64,000 nt of DNA from Pseudomonas sp. DC1.2 (GTDB lineage Bacteria > Pseudomonadota > Gammaproteobacteria > Pseudomonadales > Pseudomonadaceae). This document shows, in pieces, positions 43,728 through 53,417 of this stretch. A program made the translations under genes and the position numbers. The stretch is taken from NCBI RefSeq assembly GCF_034351645.1, contig NZ_CP133782.1, positions 5,114,001-5,178,000 of the forward strand, read 5' to 3'. The notes beneath the pieces are model-generated. The model had not been told where the DNA came from. It searched no databases and worked only from the letters and a program-made list of their open reading frames with translations. Positions within the stretch are counted from its first letter, which is position 1, and each line of letters begins with the position of its first letter.

Positions 43728-45676
43728 CAGTGGGCCTCCGCAGGTTCACGTTTGGCCGGGGTGCCTGGCTTGCTCGGCGCAGCATCTTCGAGCAATGCGT
43801 CGGCCACCAGTTCGGCGATGTCCTTGATCAGCGGACGCGGTTCGACCACGCCTTCGAGCATCGCGGTGCATTGTGGGCAACCCACGGCCACCAATTCGGC
43901 GCCGGTTTCACGGATGTCGTCCATGCGCATGTCGGGGATCCGTTGCTTGCCCGGAATGTCGGTGATCGGCGCGCCGCCACCGCCGCCGCAGCAGCGTGAG
44001 CGGAAGCCGGAGCGTTGCATTTCCTTCACCTCAATCCCGAGGGCGCGCAGCACTTCGCGCGGCGCCTCGTATTCACCGTTGTAGCGACCGAGGTAGCACG
44101 GGTCGTGGTAAGTCACGCTGGTGCCTTTGTGCTGGCCGAGGCTCAGGGCGCCAGCGCCAATGATTTCCGCCATGTAGGTGCTGTGGTGCTGCACAAGGTA
44201 GTGGCCGTCGAAGGCGCCGTACTCGTTTTTCAACACATGAAAACTGTGCGGGTCGCAGGTGACGATGCGGTTGAAGCGGTACTTGGCCAGGGTCTGGATA
44301 TTGCGTTTGGCCAACAACTGGAACGTTGCTTCGTCGCCCAGGCGTCGGGCTACGTCACCGCTGTCGCGCTCTTCAAGACCGAGCACGGCGAAGTCGACTT
44401 TGGCCGCTTTCAGCACTTTGACGAAGGCACGCAAGGTGCGCTGGTTGCGCATGTCGAACGCGCCGTCACCGACCCAGAACAGCACGTCGACCGACGGCTT
44501 CTCGCTGAGCAGATTCAGGTTCAAGTCCGCCGCCCAGTTCATCCGTCCGCCCGGCGCAAAACCGCCAGGGTTGTCGGTGGCGATCAGGTTTTCCAGGACT
44601 TCGGCGCCCTTGTTCGGTGTCGCGCCTTTTTCCAGAGTCAGGTGACGACGCATGTCGACGATGGCATCGACGTGCTCGATCATCATCGGGCATTCCTCGA
44701 CGCAAGCACGGCAGGTGGTGCAGGACCACAGGGTATCGGCGTCTACCAGGCCGTTGACGATCGGTTGATGCGGGTTACCGGCGTGTTCGCCGATGGCTTT
44801 GCCTGGATACGCACTGCCAGCGAACTTGGCGTCGGTGCCGCCGGCCAGGCCAACGACCATGTCTTGAATCAGTTTTTTCGGGTTCAACGGTTGACCGGCG
44901 GCGAACGCCGGGCACGCCGCTTCGCACTTGCCGCACTGCACGCAGGCGTCAAAACCGAGCAGCTGGTTCCAGGTGAAGTCCTTGGGTTTTTCCACGCCCA
45001 GCGGCGCGTCTTTATCGCTTAGGTCCAGGGGCTTCAAACCCGTGGAACGACCGCCATTAAAACGTTCGGCGCGACGGTGCCAAGCCAAGTGCAGGGCACC
45101 GGCAAAGGCATGCTTCATCGGCCCGCCCCAGGTCATGCCGAAGAACAATTCCGAGACGCCCCACAGCACGCCAACTCCAAGGATCGCGGCCAGCAGCCAG
45201 CCACCGAAATCTTGCGGGACAATACCCGCCACTGGCAGAGTCACCAGGAAAAACGACGCCGAGAACGCCAATAGGCTTTTCGGCAGACGCATCCATGGGC
45301 CTTTGGACAAACGGGCTGGCGGGTTGCGCCGACGCAGGTAGACAAAAATCGCACCGACGAACATCACCGCCGTCATCAACAACAGTGCATAGCCGAGAAA
45401 TCGGTTATGCAGGCCAAAACCGTGCACCAGAATCGCCAGCACGATGGACGCCACCGCACCACCGGCCGTGGCCACGTGGGTGTTGGCGATGTACTTGTCG
45501 CGCGCGACCACGTGGTGCAAGTCGACCATGTAGCGCTTGGGCATGGCCAGCAGGCCACCGAGCCAGTCGACCTTCGAGGCTCGGCCACGGCGCCACATAG
45601 CCATCCGCCGCAACGCGCCCAGGACACCCAGGCCCAAGGCAGCGAACAGCAGGATTGGAAGAAGGGTGTTCAACAT
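43727..45676 (-). CDS. dgcB: Dimethylglycine catabolism iron-sulfur protein DgcB
   Basis: 649 aa. N-terminal membrane helices (about 3-20, 70-90, 97-115, 150-185) precede two 4Fe-4S motifs, CVQCGKCEAACPAF and CTTCRACVEECPM, and two CCG heterodisulfide-reductase-like domains (CDPHSFHVLKNEYG, YHDPCYLGRYN, RCCGGGGG, VGCPQCTAML). It probably links DgcA and the ETF to the quinone pool at the inner membrane. Essential for dimethylglycine use in P. aeruginosa. It follows dgcA after a REP palindrome. Confidence 0.93.
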   Translation of the reverse strand: MLNTLLPILLFAALGLGVLGALRRMAMWRRGRASKVDWLGGLLAMPKRYMVDLHHVVARDKYIANTHVATAGGAVASIVLAILVHGFGLHNRFLGYALLLMTAVMFVGAIFVYLRRRNPPARLSKGPWMRLPKSLLAFSASFFLVTLPVAGIVPQDFGGWLLAAILGVGVLWGVSELFFGMTWGGPMKHAFAGALHLAWHRRAERFNGGRSTGLKPLDLSDKDAPLGVEKPKDFTWNQLLGFDACVQCGKCEAACPAFAAGQPLNPKKLIQDMVVGLAGGTDAKFAGSAYPGKAIGEHAGNPHQPIVNGLVDADTLWSCTTCRACVEECPMMIEHVDAIVDMRRHLTLEKGATPNKGAEVLENLIATDNPGGFAPGGRMNWAADLNLNLLSEKPSVDVLFWVGDGAFDMRNQRTLRAFVKVLKAAKVDFAVLGLEERDSGDVARRLGDEATFQLLAKRNIQTLAKYRFNRIVTCDPHSFHVLKNEYGAFDGHYLVQHHSTYMAEIIGAGALSLGQHKGTSVTYHDPCYLGRYNGEYEAPREVLRALGIEVKEMQRSGFRSRCCGGGGGAPITDIPGKQRIPDMRMDDIRETGAELVAVGCPQCTAMLEGVVEPRPLIKDIAELVADALLEDAAPSKPGTPAKREPAEAH

Positions 45677-45703
45677 GTGGAGCTCCCAAAGACCTCGGGG
45701 TCT

Positions 45704-45741
45704 GTGATCGTCCCCACGCTAAGCGTGGGAACGATCAGTTC
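45704..45741. repeat. REP palindrome between dgcA and dgcB
   Basis: GATCGTCCCCACGC and GCGTGGGAACGATC flank a short loop; one mismatch from the perfect dyad. It sits inside the operon, 28 bases before dgcB. Confidence 0.8.
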
Positions 45742-45746
45742 GTGGC

Positions 45747-47807
45747 TTAGAAATCCTTGCACAACCGCAACGCGTCGTAGATCGCCGCGTGGGTGTTGCG
45801 CTGGGCCACGCAGTCGCCGATGCGGAACAGCAAGTAGCCGTCACCCGGTTGGCTCAGCGAAGGCTGCGGTTTGATCGCGAACAAGGCTTCGATGTCCATC
45901 TGGCCCTTGTTGCGCGACGCTTCCTTCAGCGCGTAATAGATTTCTTCGTCCGGGCGCACGCCGTTCTCGACGACGACCTGATCCACCACCCGCTCCTCTT
46001 TGGCGCCGGTGTATTCGTTTTCCAGCACCGCCACCAACTTGTCGCCTTCGCGGTAGACCTTCTCCAGCATCATGTCGCCGGTCATGATCACTTCTTTCGG
46101 GTACATGCTGCGGTAGTACGTCGGGAACGAAGTACCGCCAATCGCAACGCCTGGCTTGATGTCGTCGGTGACGATTTCAACCTGGCTGCCCTTGTCGGCG
46201 AGGAAGTCCGCCGTGGACATCCCGGTGAATTCGCAAATGGTGTCGTAGACCAGCACGTTCTTGCCCGGCGCAACTTTGCCGTCAAGGATGTCCCAACTGC
46301 TGACCACCAACCCTTCAGCCGCGCCCCAGTGTTCGTTCTGCTCCAGGAATGGGTGGCCGCCAACGGCGAGCACCACCACGTCCGGACGCAGGTCGAGAAT
46401 GGCCGCCGCATCAGCCGCCACGCCCAGGCGCAGGTCGACTTTCAGACGCGCCAGTTCCAGCTGGAACCAGCGCGTGATACCGGCGATCTGGTCCCGTTGC
46501 GGGGCTTTCGAGGCGGTGGTGATCTGCCCACCGATGAATTCTTTCTTTTCGAACAGGGTTACGTCATGACCCCGCTCGGCCGAAACGCGTGCCGCTTCCA
46601 TCCCGGCAGGACCGGCACCGACCACTACGACTTTGCGTTTCACACCGGTCGATTTCTCGATGATGTGCGGCACGCCCATGTATTCACGGGAGGTCGCGGC
46701 GTTCTGGATGCACAGCACGTCCAGGCCTTGGTACTGACGGTCGATGCAGTAGTTGGCACCGACGCATTGTTTGATCTGGTCGATCTGGCCCATTTTGATT
46801 TTGGCGATCAAGTGCGGGTCGGCGATGTGGGCGCGGGTCATGCCGACCATGTCGACGTAGCCGCCCTCCAGAATGCGCGTGGCCTGGTTCGGGTCTTTGA
46901 TGTTCTGCGCGTGCAGCACCGGAGCCTTCACCACTTCTTTGATACCGGCCGCCAAGTGCAGGAAAGGCTCCGGTGGATAACTCATGTTCGGGATCACGTT
47001 AGCCAAGGTGTTGTGGGTGTCACACCCCGAGCCGACCACGCCGATGAAGTCGAGCATGCCGGTGTCGTCGTAGTACTTGGCGATCTGCTTCATGTCCTCG
47101 TGGGACAAGCCGTCCGGGTGGAATTCATCACCGCACAGACGGATACCGACGCAGAAGTCCGGCCCCACTTCAGCCCTTACCGCCTTGAGCACTTCAAGGC
47201 CAAAACGCATGCGGTTCTCGAAGCTGCCGCCCCATTCGTCAGTGCGTTTGTTGACCCGTGGGCTCCAGAACTGGTCGATCATGTGCTGATGCACCGCTGA
47301 CAGCTCGACGCCATCAAGACCACCGGCCTTGGCGCGGCCAGCCGCCGTGGCGTAGTTGCCAATCACGCGCCAGATTTCTTCCGGCTCAATGGTTTTGCAA
47401 GTCGCGCGATGCACCGGCTCACGGATACCCGACGGCGACAACAGGGTTGGCCAATGCTCGCCGTCCCAACGGGAACGTCGGCCCATGTGGGTAATCTGGA
47501 TCATGATCTTGGCGCCATGTTTGTGCATGGCATCGGCCAGGTTCTGGAAGTGCGGGATGATCCGGTCGTCGGCCAGGTTGACCGATTTCCACCAGCCTTG
47601 TGGGCTGTCGATGGCCACACTGGAGGAACCGCCGCAAATCGCCAGGCCGATCCCGCCCTTGGCTTTCTCTTCGTAATACTTGACGTACCGGTCGGTGGTC
47701 ATGCCGCCGTCGGTGGCGTACACCTCAGCGTGCGCGGTGCTGAGCACGCGGTTACGGATGGTCAACTTGCCGATTTGAATCGGCTGAAACATTGCTTCGA
47801 AAGCCAT
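45747..47807 (-). CDS. dgcA: Dimethylglycine demethylase DgcA
   Basis: 686 aa NADH:flavin oxidoreductase / 2,4-dienoyl-CoA reductase type. FMN-binding TIM barrel (about 1-370, with IGKLTIRNRVLSTAHAE and GVELSAVHQHMIDQFWSPR), 4Fe-4S cysteines near 345-370 (CVGANYCIDRQYQGLDVLC), then a FAD/NAD domain with VVVVGAGPAGMEAARVSAER. It removes a methyl from dimethylglycine giving sarcosine and formaldehyde. Good RBS (GAGGAA). Preceded by the DUF5943 gene 15 bases away. Confidence 0.94.
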   Translation of the reverse strand: MAFEAMFQPIQIGKLTIRNRVLSTAHAEVYATDGGMTTDRYVKYYEEKAKGGIGLAICGGSSSVAIDSPQGWWKSVNLADDRIIPHFQNLADAMHKHGAKIMIQITHMGRRSRWDGEHWPTLLSPSGIREPVHRATCKTIEPEEIWRVIGNYATAAGRAKAGGLDGVELSAVHQHMIDQFWSPRVNKRTDEWGGSFENRMRFGLEVLKAVRAEVGPDFCVGIRLCGDEFHPDGLSHEDMKQIAKYYDDTGMLDFIGVVGSGCDTHNTLANVIPNMSYPPEPFLHLAAGIKEVVKAPVLHAQNIKDPNQATRILEGGYVDMVGMTRAHIADPHLIAKIKMGQIDQIKQCVGANYCIDRQYQGLDVLCIQNAATSREYMGVPHIIEKSTGVKRKVVVVGAGPAGMEAARVSAERGHDVTLFEKKEFIGGQITTASKAPQRDQIAGITRWFQLELARLKVDLRLGVAADAAAILDLRPDVVVLAVGGHPFLEQNEHWGAAEGLVVSSWDILDGKVAPGKNVLVYDTICEFTGMSTADFLADKGSQVEIVTDDIKPGVAIGGTSFPTYYRSMYPKEVIMTGDMMLEKVYREGDKLVAVLENEYTGAKEERVVDQVVVENGVRPDEEIYYALKEASRNKGQMDIEALFAIKPQPSLSQPGDGYLLFRIGDCVAQRNTHAAIYDALRLCKDF

Positions 47808-47822
47808 GGCAGGTTCCTCGAC

Positions 47823-48353
47823 TTACAACGGCTTGACGGTGAACAAGCCGTCGTCGTGGCCTTCTTCGGAGCCACCGTAGACTTGTTCGGCAACGGTGCG
47901 CAGATGGCTGCCGCGCGCTTGCAGAATCTGGTCCATGGCACCGGCAAACCAACCCGTGAACATGTAGTCAACCTTGCGCCCGACCTTGCCGTACACGTAG
48001 ACGAACGCCGAGTGTTCGAGCTTGACGCTGGCCGTGCCTTTGTCGAGGTCGATGTCCTGGATCTTGAACAGGCCCCAGCCGCGTTGCGACAGGCGCTTCA
48101 TGTAGTGTTCGAACACCGCAACGCCTTCCAGGCCATGGCATTCAGCTTCTTTTTCACACCAGTGCCAGGCGGATTTGTAGCCGGCCTTGTAGAGGATTTC
48201 GGCGTAGGCCTCGCTGCCCAGCACTTCCTCGATGCCCATGTGGTTGTTGACGAAGAAGTGACGCGGCACGTACAGCATTGGCAGGGCGTCGGAGGTCCAG
48301 ACACCGGTTTCGCTATCGACTTCGATGGGCAATTGCGGGGCGATTTTAGCCAT
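47823..48353 (-). CDS. DUF5943 protein of the dgc operon (V4R-like)
   Basis: 176 aa, soluble. It matches the uncharacterised protein encoded between the dipeptidase and dgcA in Pseudomonas (DUF5943). The pattern EILYKAGYKSAWHW followed by EHYMKRLSQRGWGLF and ends in YGKVGRKVDYMFTGWFAGAM and AEQVYGGSEEGHDDGL recalls V4R small-molecule-sensing domains; this is my inference. Its conserved place next to dgcA suggests a pathway-specific role, perhaps substrate or cofactor handling. Confidence 0.8.
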   Translation of the reverse strand: MAKIAPQLPIEVDSETGVWTSDALPMLYVPRHFFVNNHMGIEEVLGSEAYAEILYKAGYKSAWHWCEKEAECHGLEGVAVFEHYMKRLSQRGWGLFKIQDIDLDKGTASVKLEHSAFVYVYGKVGRKVDYMFTGWFAGAMDQILQARGSHLRTVAEQVYGGSEEGHDDGLFTVKPL

Positions 48354-48432
48354 GGAAATTTAACTCCAGAAAATTCGTGGTGTTGCCCCCGGCGCGGACG
48401 GGCGGGGGAAAGGATTCTTCAGATGCGGTGGC

Positions 48433-49410
<978 letters not shown>

Positions 49411-49646
49411 CAGGCAGTCCCCTATTAGCGATTCATGCGCCGAATCGTATGCCGGCGCTTTGGGGCCAGCATATGCCTCGGTGCCTTGGCAGCCGGGTGC
49501 AAAAACGACAGGGGAATTGCCGAAAGCGTCAATCCACGACAAAGGGCATCAACAGGGTGCATTAACCCATCTGTTCATTACCGGGCGCATGCGCCAGAAT
49601 TCGCCGCATTACTGGATTTTCACTGGAATAAAGGGGCGGCGACGCA

Positions 49647-50048
49647 ATGAAATCGATCTTCCTGGCTTTGGCTCTGATAGCGACCGGCGCACAGGCCGCC
49701 GATGAGTCAGACAACAACCCTTGCGATGCAGTCGAAAACGACGTCCAGACCCTGGAATGCTCGCTTTACAGCAAAACCACCGCAGAACAACTGCTTAAGG
49801 AAAACTTCGAAGGTTTGCTGGAGCGAATGAAGACCCAATACCCCGACAACAAAGCGCAACTGACCGCGCTCACGGGTCAACTCCTGAACGCCGAACAGCT
49901 CTGGATCAAATCACGCGACGCCGACTGCGCCATCGCGCCGTTCCCCGCCGCCGTGGGCAGCAAGGCCTACAACATCGACCTGAACGACTGCCTGGCGAGC
50001 AAGAGCGACGAACGGTCGGAGTTTTTGGAGTCGATCGGACAGGAATAA
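49647..50048 (+). CDS. LprI-type (DUF1311) exported protein
   Basis: 133 aa. Signal peptide about 1-17 (MKSIFLALALIATGAQA) and a DUF1311/LprI-like domain with four cysteines (NPCDAV, LECSLY, DADCAIAPF, LNDCLASK) and the helix LLNAEQLWIKSRDADC. Relatives include lysozyme inhibitors; the activity here is unproven. It is divergent from the dgc operon. Confidence 0.82.
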   Translation: MKSIFLALALIATGAQAADESDNNPCDAVENDVQTLECSLYSKTTAEQLLKENFEGLLERMKTQYPDNKAQLTALTGQLLNAEQLWIKSRDADCAIAPFPAAVGSKAYNIDLNDCLASKSDERSEFLESIGQE

Positions 50049-50088
50049 GCCGGGTTAAATCGTTAAATATCATTAAAAAGGATTTCAT

Positions 50089-50571
50089 ATGTATTACCCA
50101 CGCGAAGCGGAAAGGGATTTCCTCTACACGCGCGCCACGCTGCTGTTTTTGGCCACGCTGATACTGTCACTGATGCTGAGTTTTTCCATAAACCGGGGTG
50201 CACCTTTTGCACTGATAAAGGCGGCCCCCGTAGAAACCCTCGGGCACATCATCCAACTTGAAAGCCTCGGCCCCCCAGCTTCAAGCACCAACGTGTATTA
50301 CGCCTTTGAACACGAAGGCCAGCGCATAGAAGGTAGGGTGAACAACAGCAGCTACGTCGAAGACCCTGGTTACGAAGTGGGCAGCCTGATCCCCGTGGTG
50401 TACTCAAAATGGTTCCCGACGGTAAATAACATCAAGGCGAACCTGAAATCGAGTTCGCCTGACTTCTACATCATGAGCGTAAGCATCGGTTTGATGATTT
50501 TGTTCTCGGTACTGATGTTCTGGACGGCGCTCCAGATCTATCAGCATAAAGAGGAAGACCGGCATTATTGA
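50089..50571 (+). CDS. DUF3592 membrane protein
   Basis: 160 aa with two membrane helices, about 14-33 (ATLLFLATLILSLMLSF) and about 126-150 (SIGLMILFSVLMFWTALQI), enclosing a beta-rich DUF3592 region (YYAFEHEGQRIEGRVNNSSY, GSLIPVVYSKWFP). Function unknown. It follows the LprI gene by 40 bases and overlaps the 5' leader of the next gene. Confidence 0.78.
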   Translation: MYYPREAERDFLYTRATLLFLATLILSLMLSFSINRGAPFALIKAAPVETLGHIIQLESLGPPASSTNVYYAFEHEGQRIEGRVNNSSYVEDPGYEVGSLIPVVYSKWFPTVNNIKANLKSSSPDFYIMSVSIGLMILFSVLMFWTALQIYQHKEEDRHY

Positions 50572-50606
50572 TCCTCACCACTCAGCCCCCTCTCAATAGG
50601 CAATTC

Positions 50607-51023
50607 ATGACTATCTGCGGCATCGAAATCAAAGGCAGCGAAGCCATCATCGCCGTCGCCACTCTGGACAACCAGACGCTGACCCACCTTGCCTTGGCCA
50701 CCAAGAAAATCGCGCTTGAAGACGACGATGAGGCGGCCAATGTCAAAGCCTTCGCGGCCCAGGTAAAGGCCTTTGTGCAACAAAATGCGATCACGCGCAT
50801 CGCCATCAAAAAGCGCAGCAAGAAAGGCGAATTCGCCGGCGGCCCGACCACGTTCAAGATTGAAGGCGTGTTCCAGTTGCTGGACGGCGTTGAGGTGACG
50901 CTGCTGTCGCCGCAGACCCTCAATGCACAGAATAAGAAGCACAACTTTGAGCTGCCGGCCACGCTGAACAAGTATCAGCATGAAGCCTTCAAGGCGGCGT
51001 GTTCGGCGTTGGTAAAGAAGTAA
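50607..51023 (+). CDS. DUF3010 family protein
   Basis: 138 aa, soluble. MTICGIEIKGSEAIIAVATL opening and the FKIEGVFQLLDGVEVTLLSP region are those of DUF3010 proteins, which look like an RNase H-like or actin-like fold fragment. Start at 50607; the longer reading runs into the preceding gene. Its stop abuts the convergent ATPase gene with no gap. Function unknown. Confidence 0.8.
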   Translation: MTICGIEIKGSEAIIAVATLDNQTLTHLALATKKIALEDDDEAANVKAFAAQVKAFVQQNAITRIAIKKRSKKGEFAGGPTTFKIEGVFQLLDGVEVTLLSPQTLNAQNKKHNFELPATLNKYQHEAFKAACSALVKK

Positions 51024-52196
51024 CTAGTCGGTTTTACGCGCTTTGAGCCAATCCCCGAAGGATTTATCTTCCAGGGCATAGCCACCTCGACTCGACTTCC
51101 ACACCAGCTCCTTGTCGCGCAGGGCATCTATACAGGCCTGAATGGTCTGGGTGCCCGGCACCACGTCGCTGCCCATATCCTCCAGCGCTTTGCTGACCGC
51201 CGTGAGGGTGCTGTCGGTGAAGGGCGCAAAGGGTTCGTTGTTCCGCGAACGCTCCACCATGACGTCGAGTACGGCGCGCTGTGGGAGGGTGAGGGCGTTC
51301 CAGGCGCTTTCGAACTCAGTCCACACGCCTGCGCGCAGGAGTTCGGCACGGCTGTGCAGCAGTTGGCCCAGATTACTTGCCTCACCCAACTCCAGCGCTA
51401 CTTCACCAATGATGGTGCGCAACATCTCGGGGCGACGGCCCACCAACTCAAAAGCTTCGTCTATATCCGCCGCATTGAATTGGTTGGTCTTGGCCAGGTG
51501 AGCATTCAGATGCAGCGTGTACGCCTGGGTGAACTCTTTACCCAGCAAGGGGAACGGCGTGATGCTGGAACCAAAGAACGGCTGGCTTTTGCCAAGGACC
51601 AAATGCGCGAGCTTGTCGCGATTCGAGCCGGTGAACACCAGGCGCAAGCCACTGCCTTCGCCTTCACGGCCTTGATTGAGCTGATCCCGCGCAGCCTTTA
51701 GGGCAAACATGGCGTTGATGCCTGCTTCGGTGGTCAGCGCGTGCTGGGCCTCATCGATCACCAGCACCACGGTTTTGCCAGCTGCGCTGTGAAGCAACTC
51801 CAACGCTTGCGTAAGGGTCGCGCCCGAGGGCAACTGAGGCTTGGTGAAATCCCAGGACAACGTGCGCAGGAAGCTGAGTTTTTCGATGCCGATGTTCTTG
51901 GCCAGTTTGCGGATACCCTTTTCAAAGGGCACCAAGGCACCGGCAATTGCGCTGGCGATCAGGTCGGCGGGGTCTTTCTCCTTATCGGCCCACAGGTCGA
52001 CATACACCGTCAACCAACCCCGGGCCTGGCATTGCGGGATCAAATCTTCGCGCAAAAAAGTGCTTTTTCCGGTGCGACGTGGCGCCGCGAGAAACAGGCC
52101 AGAGGTGAAATCCTGAATACCGGCCCCCACCAAGCCGTCGGCAATACTGCTTGCCAGGGTGGGACGGCGGAATACAAAGCCGCTGTGCTTAGCCAT
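51024..52196 (-). CDS. STAND/archaeal-type AAA ATPase, orphan
   Basis: 390 aa. Walker A AAPRRTGKST (about 37-46), Walker B VVLVIDEAQH (about 144-153), arginine-rich sensor region RLVFTGSNRDKLAHLV, then a C-terminal winged-helix-like part (LTLPQRAVLDVMVERS... and ACIDALRDKELVWKSSRGGYALEDKSFGDWL). Similar P-loop proteins occur in defence or mobile contexts, but nothing here proves that. It has its own AT-rich 61-base promoter with ACTATAA half-sites, and is unlike the surrounding carnitine genes; it may be an acquired insertion. Confidence 0.75.
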   Translation of the reverse strand: MAKHSGFVFRRPTLASSIADGLVGAGIQDFTSGLFLAAPRRTGKSTFLREDLIPQCQARGWLTVYVDLWADKEKDPADLIASAIAGALVPFEKGIRKLAKNIGIEKLSFLRTLSWDFTKPQLPSGATLTQALELLHSAAGKTVVLVIDEAQHALTTEAGINAMFALKAARDQLNQGREGEGSGLRLVFTGSNRDKLAHLVLGKSQPFFGSSITPFPLLGKEFTQAYTLHLNAHLAKTNQFNAADIDEAFELVGRRPEMLRTIIGEVALELGEASNLGQLLHSRAELLRAGVWTEFESAWNALTLPQRAVLDVMVERSRNNEPFAPFTDSTLTAVSKALEDMGSDVVPGTQTIQACIDALRDKELVWKSSRGGYALEDKSFGDWLKARKTD

Positions 52197-52200
52197 GGTT

Positions 52201-52257
52201 TTATACTCAATTATTGAAATGACTATAAATTATAGTTATTAGTATAATTTACTATAA
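52201..52257 (-). promoter_or_regulatory. AT-rich promoter with ACTATAA dyad repeats for the ATPase gene
   Basis: ACTATAA (52222-52228) and TTATAGT (52230-52236) form a 15-base dyad with a single centre base, and a third ACTATAA lies at 52251-52257 next to TAGTA-TAATT-TACTA. Such an AT island in a GC-rich genome, packed with repeated half-sites, looks like an autoregulatory operator over the promoter. Confidence 0.55.
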
Positions 52258-53208
52258 TTAACCGTCAAATACCTCCCGTCGCCGATCCTCTCTCGGGCAC
52301 TTGGCAAACCGCGCCCGATAGCTGCGGGTGAAATACGACGGTGATTCAAACCCGCACGCAATGCTCACCTCGAGCACGCTCATGTCAGTCTGGCGCAACA
52401 ACTGCCTGGACTTCTCCAGCCGTAACCGCAGGTAGAAATTGCTCGGGGTGTCATTCAGGTGCAGGCGAAAAAGGCGCTCTAACTGACGCCGGGTCACGTT
52501 GATCGACTCCGCTAACGCCAGCGTGCTGAGCGGCGGCTCGCTGTGCTGTTCCATCTCGCCAATCACATGAACCAGCTTTTTGTTGCTGATGCCATAGCGC
52601 GTGGCGACCTCCATGCGCTGGTGGTCTTTGCGCGGGCGGATGCGACCCAGTACGAATTGTTCACTGACCTGGATCGCCAGCGCCGGGCCGTGGGCCTGGG
52701 CGATGAGGTCGAGCATCAGGTCGATGGAAGCAGTGCCGCCCGCCGAGGTAATGCGCCGGCGATCGATTTCGAACAGCTCCTGGGTGACGCTGAGCTGTGG
52801 ATAAGATTCCTTGAACGCGTCGATAGCTTCCCAGTGCAGGGTCAGCCGATGGCCGTCGAGCAAGCCGGCTTCGGCAAGGATGAAGCTGCCGGTGTCGATG
52901 GCGCCGAGGGTCACGCCTTCGTGGTCGAGCCGACGCAGCCAGTGCTCCAACGCCGGGGTGGCGAACTTTAGCGGTTCGAAACCGGCCACCACCAATAGCG
53001 TCGCGCCTTTCTTCAGCGGTTCCAGCGCAGCGTCTGCGTTGAGTGACATGCCGTTGCTGGCCAGCACCGCACCGCCGTCGGCGCTCAGCACATGCCAGCG
53101 ATACAACTCGCCCCGAAAGCGATTGGCGACCCGCAGCGGCTCGATGGCCGAGATAAAACCGATGGCTGAGAAACCCGGCATCAACAAGAAGTAGAAATCC
53201 TGGGACAT
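52258..53208 (-). CDS. cdhR: AraC/GlxA-family regulator of carnitine catabolism
   Basis: 316 aa. N-terminal DJ-1/PfpI-like (GATase1) domain (about 1-185, with VAGFEPLKFATPAL and GAIDTGSFILAEAGLLDGHRLT) and C-terminal AraC HTH pair (about 215-310: SINVTRRQLERLFRLHL, SPSYFTRSYRARF). In P. aeruginosa CdhR activates caiX-cdhCAB in response to carnitine. Start at 53208 (MSQDFYFLLMPG). Divergent from caiX. A stray DnaA-box sequence sits inside it at 52796. Confidence 0.92.
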   Translation of the reverse strand: MSQDFYFLLMPGFSAIGFISAIEPLRVANRFRGELYRWHVLSADGGAVLASNGMSLNADAALEPLKKGATLLVVAGFEPLKFATPALEHWLRRLDHEGVTLGAIDTGSFILAEAGLLDGHRLTLHWEAIDAFKESYPQLSVTQELFEIDRRRITSAGGTASIDLMLDLIAQAHGPALAIQVSEQFVLGRIRPRKDHQRMEVATRYGISNKKLVHVIGEMEQHSEPPLSTLALAESINVTRRQLERLFRLHLNDTPSNFYLRLRLEKSRQLLRQTDMSVLEVSIACGFESPSYFTRSYRARFAKCPREDRRREVFDG

Positions 53209-53293
53209 GGAGCGCACTCGATTGGCAGGTAACGAGAGGGCGGGCAGCGTGTGGACGTTGATACGCCTGTTGTCGACGGCATTCAAGGGCTCA

Positions 53294-53328
53294 GGTCGCT
53301 GCAGTGCAAGAGCGGGTCGCCGCAGTGC
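53294..53328 (+). promoter_or_regulatory. Tandem 21-bp-period direct repeat upstream of caiX (candidate CdhR operator)
   Basis: GGTCGCTGCAGTGC (53294-53307) and GGTCGCCGCAGTGC (53315-53328) match at 13 of 14 bases with a period of exactly 21, two helical turns, on the same face of the DNA. This is the usual layout for AraC-family activators, and CdhR is divergently encoded 86 bases away. It ends 89 bases before the caiX ATG. Confidence 0.75.
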
Positions 53329-53417
53329 GCTTTCACGAGACTTGAGCTGCGTAACTTGGCATCACCGACGCACGAAGACGTCGGGACTCACAATCACCAC
53401 CTGCCGAGGAACCCACC

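Noticed and set aside
45789..47300. 503-codon open frame opposite dgcA
   Set aside because: Shadow of dgcA; composition is the reverse complement of its codons and no family is seen.
52796..52804. DnaA-box sequence inside cdhR
   Set aside because: Single isolated copy in coding DNA, far from the array; chance is a sufficient explanation.
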